This document shows positions 6,466 to 7,551 of a stretch of DNA of 7,551 bases, piece after piece (positions within the stretch are counted from its first letter, which is position 1; the number at the start of each line of letters is the position of its first letter). The position numbers and the translations under genes were made by a program. The stretch is from the NCBI GenBank assembly GCA_964614215.1, contig CAZTKP010000124.1:1-7551 (forward strand). The letters are read 5' to 3'. The notes beneath the pieces were generated by a model, which had not been told where the DNA came from, did no database searches, and saw only the letters and a list, made by a program, of their open reading frames with translations. This DNA comes from CAZTKP01 sp964614215 (GTDB lineage: Bacteria > UBP6 > UBA1177).

Positions 6466-7464
6466 TTATTTCTCAGTTGTCACCGAGTGGACTGTATTCT
6501 CGACATTGACATCTATCTTTAGTTTTTTATCGGAGTAAACATCTTCCGAAGGATCAGACAGGATAAGGATCTTTGTGTCTGTAACGTTCTTTATAATGAC
6601 CTTACGTTCTTTATCGAAGTATATTTTTATCTTTTTCTGATCTCTTACATCAGCTGTTATCGGGAAACCTCCGTAAGAACCTTTCACATCTTCTTTTTCT
6701 AAATGGTAATCAATTGAAAAAACTGCGACTTTTCTTCCATTTAAGGTTTCATCTTTTTCTCTTGCAAATTTCAATTCAAAAGCTATCGGATCTCCTTTCA
6801 CTTTAAAACCTGCAACTTCTGAAACCTCTTTCTTCTCTAACCACGTGTCACCGACTTTTACCGACTTTTCCGGAAAGATTATGCCCTTTGATCCTGAAAA
6901 GTTCTCCATAGATTCCGCCATTCCTTTTTCTGTTCCCTCGTCAGATGAAATTTTAAGGATCTCTCCCCGATCGCTTACTGTTATCTCGGCATTCATCCCG
7001 GATGACTTCACCATTGTTCCGAAAGCCTGCTTAGATGATTCTTCAAACCCAGGTTTATTTTCAGGTTCTTCCTCCGGGATCTTCTTATTGAAAACTTTGA
7101 TCTTTCCTTCCTTATACTCCATTGTGATAGACTTTTCAGCCTGATCCTTCTGCTGCTGAGAAATTGTAAACACAGCGGATCTAAGCGTTTCTGTTGACTG
7201 GAAAACTCCGGGCTTTGCCGGATCTTTGAGCTTTTCAGAAGAATCTATCACTATATCAAGCTTGTTTTGTGTCTTTATTTCATTTTCCTGCATTTTACCA
7301 TTCTCATAAGGCATTGAGATCTTTATCAGCGTCTTCATTGCCATCGACCGCTTGATCTCAGATTCTGACGACCTTGTAAGATCCAGTCTAAAAACATCAC
7401 CCCCGCAACCGGCAACAATCCAGATAAAAGAAAAAACAACTGAAATCTTTAAAGAATTTCTCAT
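6466..7464 (-). CDS. Putative lipoprotein, DUF6263-like
   Basis: A 332-aa exported protein of unknown function. The N-terminus is a lipoprotein signal peptide: basic MRNSLK, a hydrophobic stretch, then the lipobox VAGC with Cys20 as the predicted lipidated residue, followed by GG. The mature part is Lys/Glu-rich, without membrane helices, and has alternating patterns suggesting beta structure. The segment FPEKSVKVGDTW (197-208) preceded by a VSDRGEIL-type strand (163-170) resembles the DUF6263 group of uncharacterised lipoproteins; I recognise this by pattern only. A Glu/Lys/Pro-rich linker lies about 127-141. The ATG at 7464 has GGAG 6 nt upstream. The stop is 11 bp from the end of the convergent regulator gene. 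A possible upstream gene on the same strand ends 24 bp before it, so it may be part of a longer operon. No link to Rnf is evident. Confidence 0.75.
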   Translation of the reverse strand: MRNSLKISVVFSFIWIVAGCGGDVFRLDLTRSSESEIKRSMAMKTLIKISMPYENGKMQENEIKTQNKLDIVIDSSEKLKDPAKPGVFQSTETLRSAVFTISQQQKDQAEKSITMEYKEGKIKVFNKKIPEEEPENKPGFEESSKQAFGTMVKSSGMNAEITVSDRGEILKISSDEGTEKGMAESMENFSGSKGIIFPEKSVKVGDTWLEKKEVSEVAGFKVKGDPIAFELKFAREKDETLNGRKVAVFSIDYHLEKEDVKGSYGGFPITADVRDQKKIKIYFDKERKVIIKNVTDTKILILSDPSEDVYSDKKLKIDVNVENTVHSVTTEK

Positions 7465-7488
7465 CTCAAGCTCCGAATATTTTCTGTG

Positions 7489-7551
7489 TTAATCAGTCAC
7501 AATAGTAATAGTTTTTGAACCGATAACGGTGTCGCCCCAGACTGCTGAAAG
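7489..7551 (-). CDS. Possible C-terminal end of an upstream gene (partial)
   Basis: On the minus strand a frame is open from the right edge for 20 codons, reading LSAVWGDTVIGSKTITIVTD, then TAA (7491-7489). The Gly/Thr/Val pattern looks like an extracellular beta-rich protein end, but it is too short to assign. It ends 24 bp upstream of the lipoprotein start on the same strand, a spacing typical of genes in one operon. An open stretch of 20 codons can also arise by chance. Confidence 0.4.
   Translation of the reverse strand, partial: LSAVWGDTVIGSKTITIVTD

Noticed and set aside
6459..6476. Small inverted repeat CTGAG - 8 nt - CTCAG between the convergent gene ends, a candidate bidirectional terminator.
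   Set aside because: Only five base pairs, an AT loop, and no T-tract on either side; it also contains the lipoprotein stop codon. Too weak to call, although the convergent ends make some termination here plausible.
1..7551. CRISPR arrays, insertion sequences, tRNA/rRNA or phage genes.
   Set aside because: No regularly spaced repeats, terminal inverted repeats, transposase-like frames or tRNA-like cloverleafs were seen; almost all of the window is accounted for by conserved coding sequence.

Overview
The window carries one conserved gene cluster and two accessory genes. From 5453 leftwards to the left edge, all on the minus strand, lie rseC-rnfB-rnfC-rnfD-rnfG-rnfE-rnfA. This is a complete Rnf (ferredoxin:NAD+ oxidoreductase) operon headed by a SoxR-reducing/RseC-family membrane protein; only about the last five codons of rnfA are missing. 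The genes overlap or are separated by 15 bp or less and nearly all have strong Shine-Dalgarno sequences, so they are very probably one transcript.

A 149-bp divergent intergenic region (5454-5602) separates this operon from a plus-strand gene (5603-6454). Its product resembles the TIGR02147/DUF4423 family of putative HTH regulators, common in Fibrobacter and Bdellovibrio-type genomes. Sigma70-like promoter elements are visible in both directions, with a 7-bp direct repeat around the plus-strand -35. Converging on that gene from the right is a minus-strand lipoprotein gene (6466-7464) resembling the DUF6263 group, and the extreme right edge may hold the last 20 codons of another minus-strand gene.

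How the genes work together: RnfB takes electrons from reduced ferredoxin and RnfC exchanges them with NAD(H). RnfA/RnfE (shared [2Fe-2S] cysteines) and RnfD/RnfG (covalent FMN) carry electrons through and along the membrane while Na+ or H+ is pumped. RseC is a small two-helix membrane protein often linked to Rnf/Rsx genes. Electron carriers can be assigned residue by residue: RnfA Cys25/Cys113, RnfE Cys25/Cys108, RnfD Thr165, RnfG Thr165, and the RnfB and RnfC ferredoxin-type cysteine sets.

Organism: a Gram-negative-type bacterium of moderate G+C (judged by eye). The order rseC-rnfBCDGEA is the one I associate with Bacteroidota and relatives, not the E. coli order (ABCDGE) or the clostridial order (CDGEAB). 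With a TIGR02147 protein next door, this suggests Fibrobacterota or another lineage in or near the FCB group; the phylum is inference. I see no mobile element, CRISPR array, RNA gene or clearly novel multigene system. The most interesting point is the possible regulatory pairing of the TIGR02147 gene with the rnf operon.
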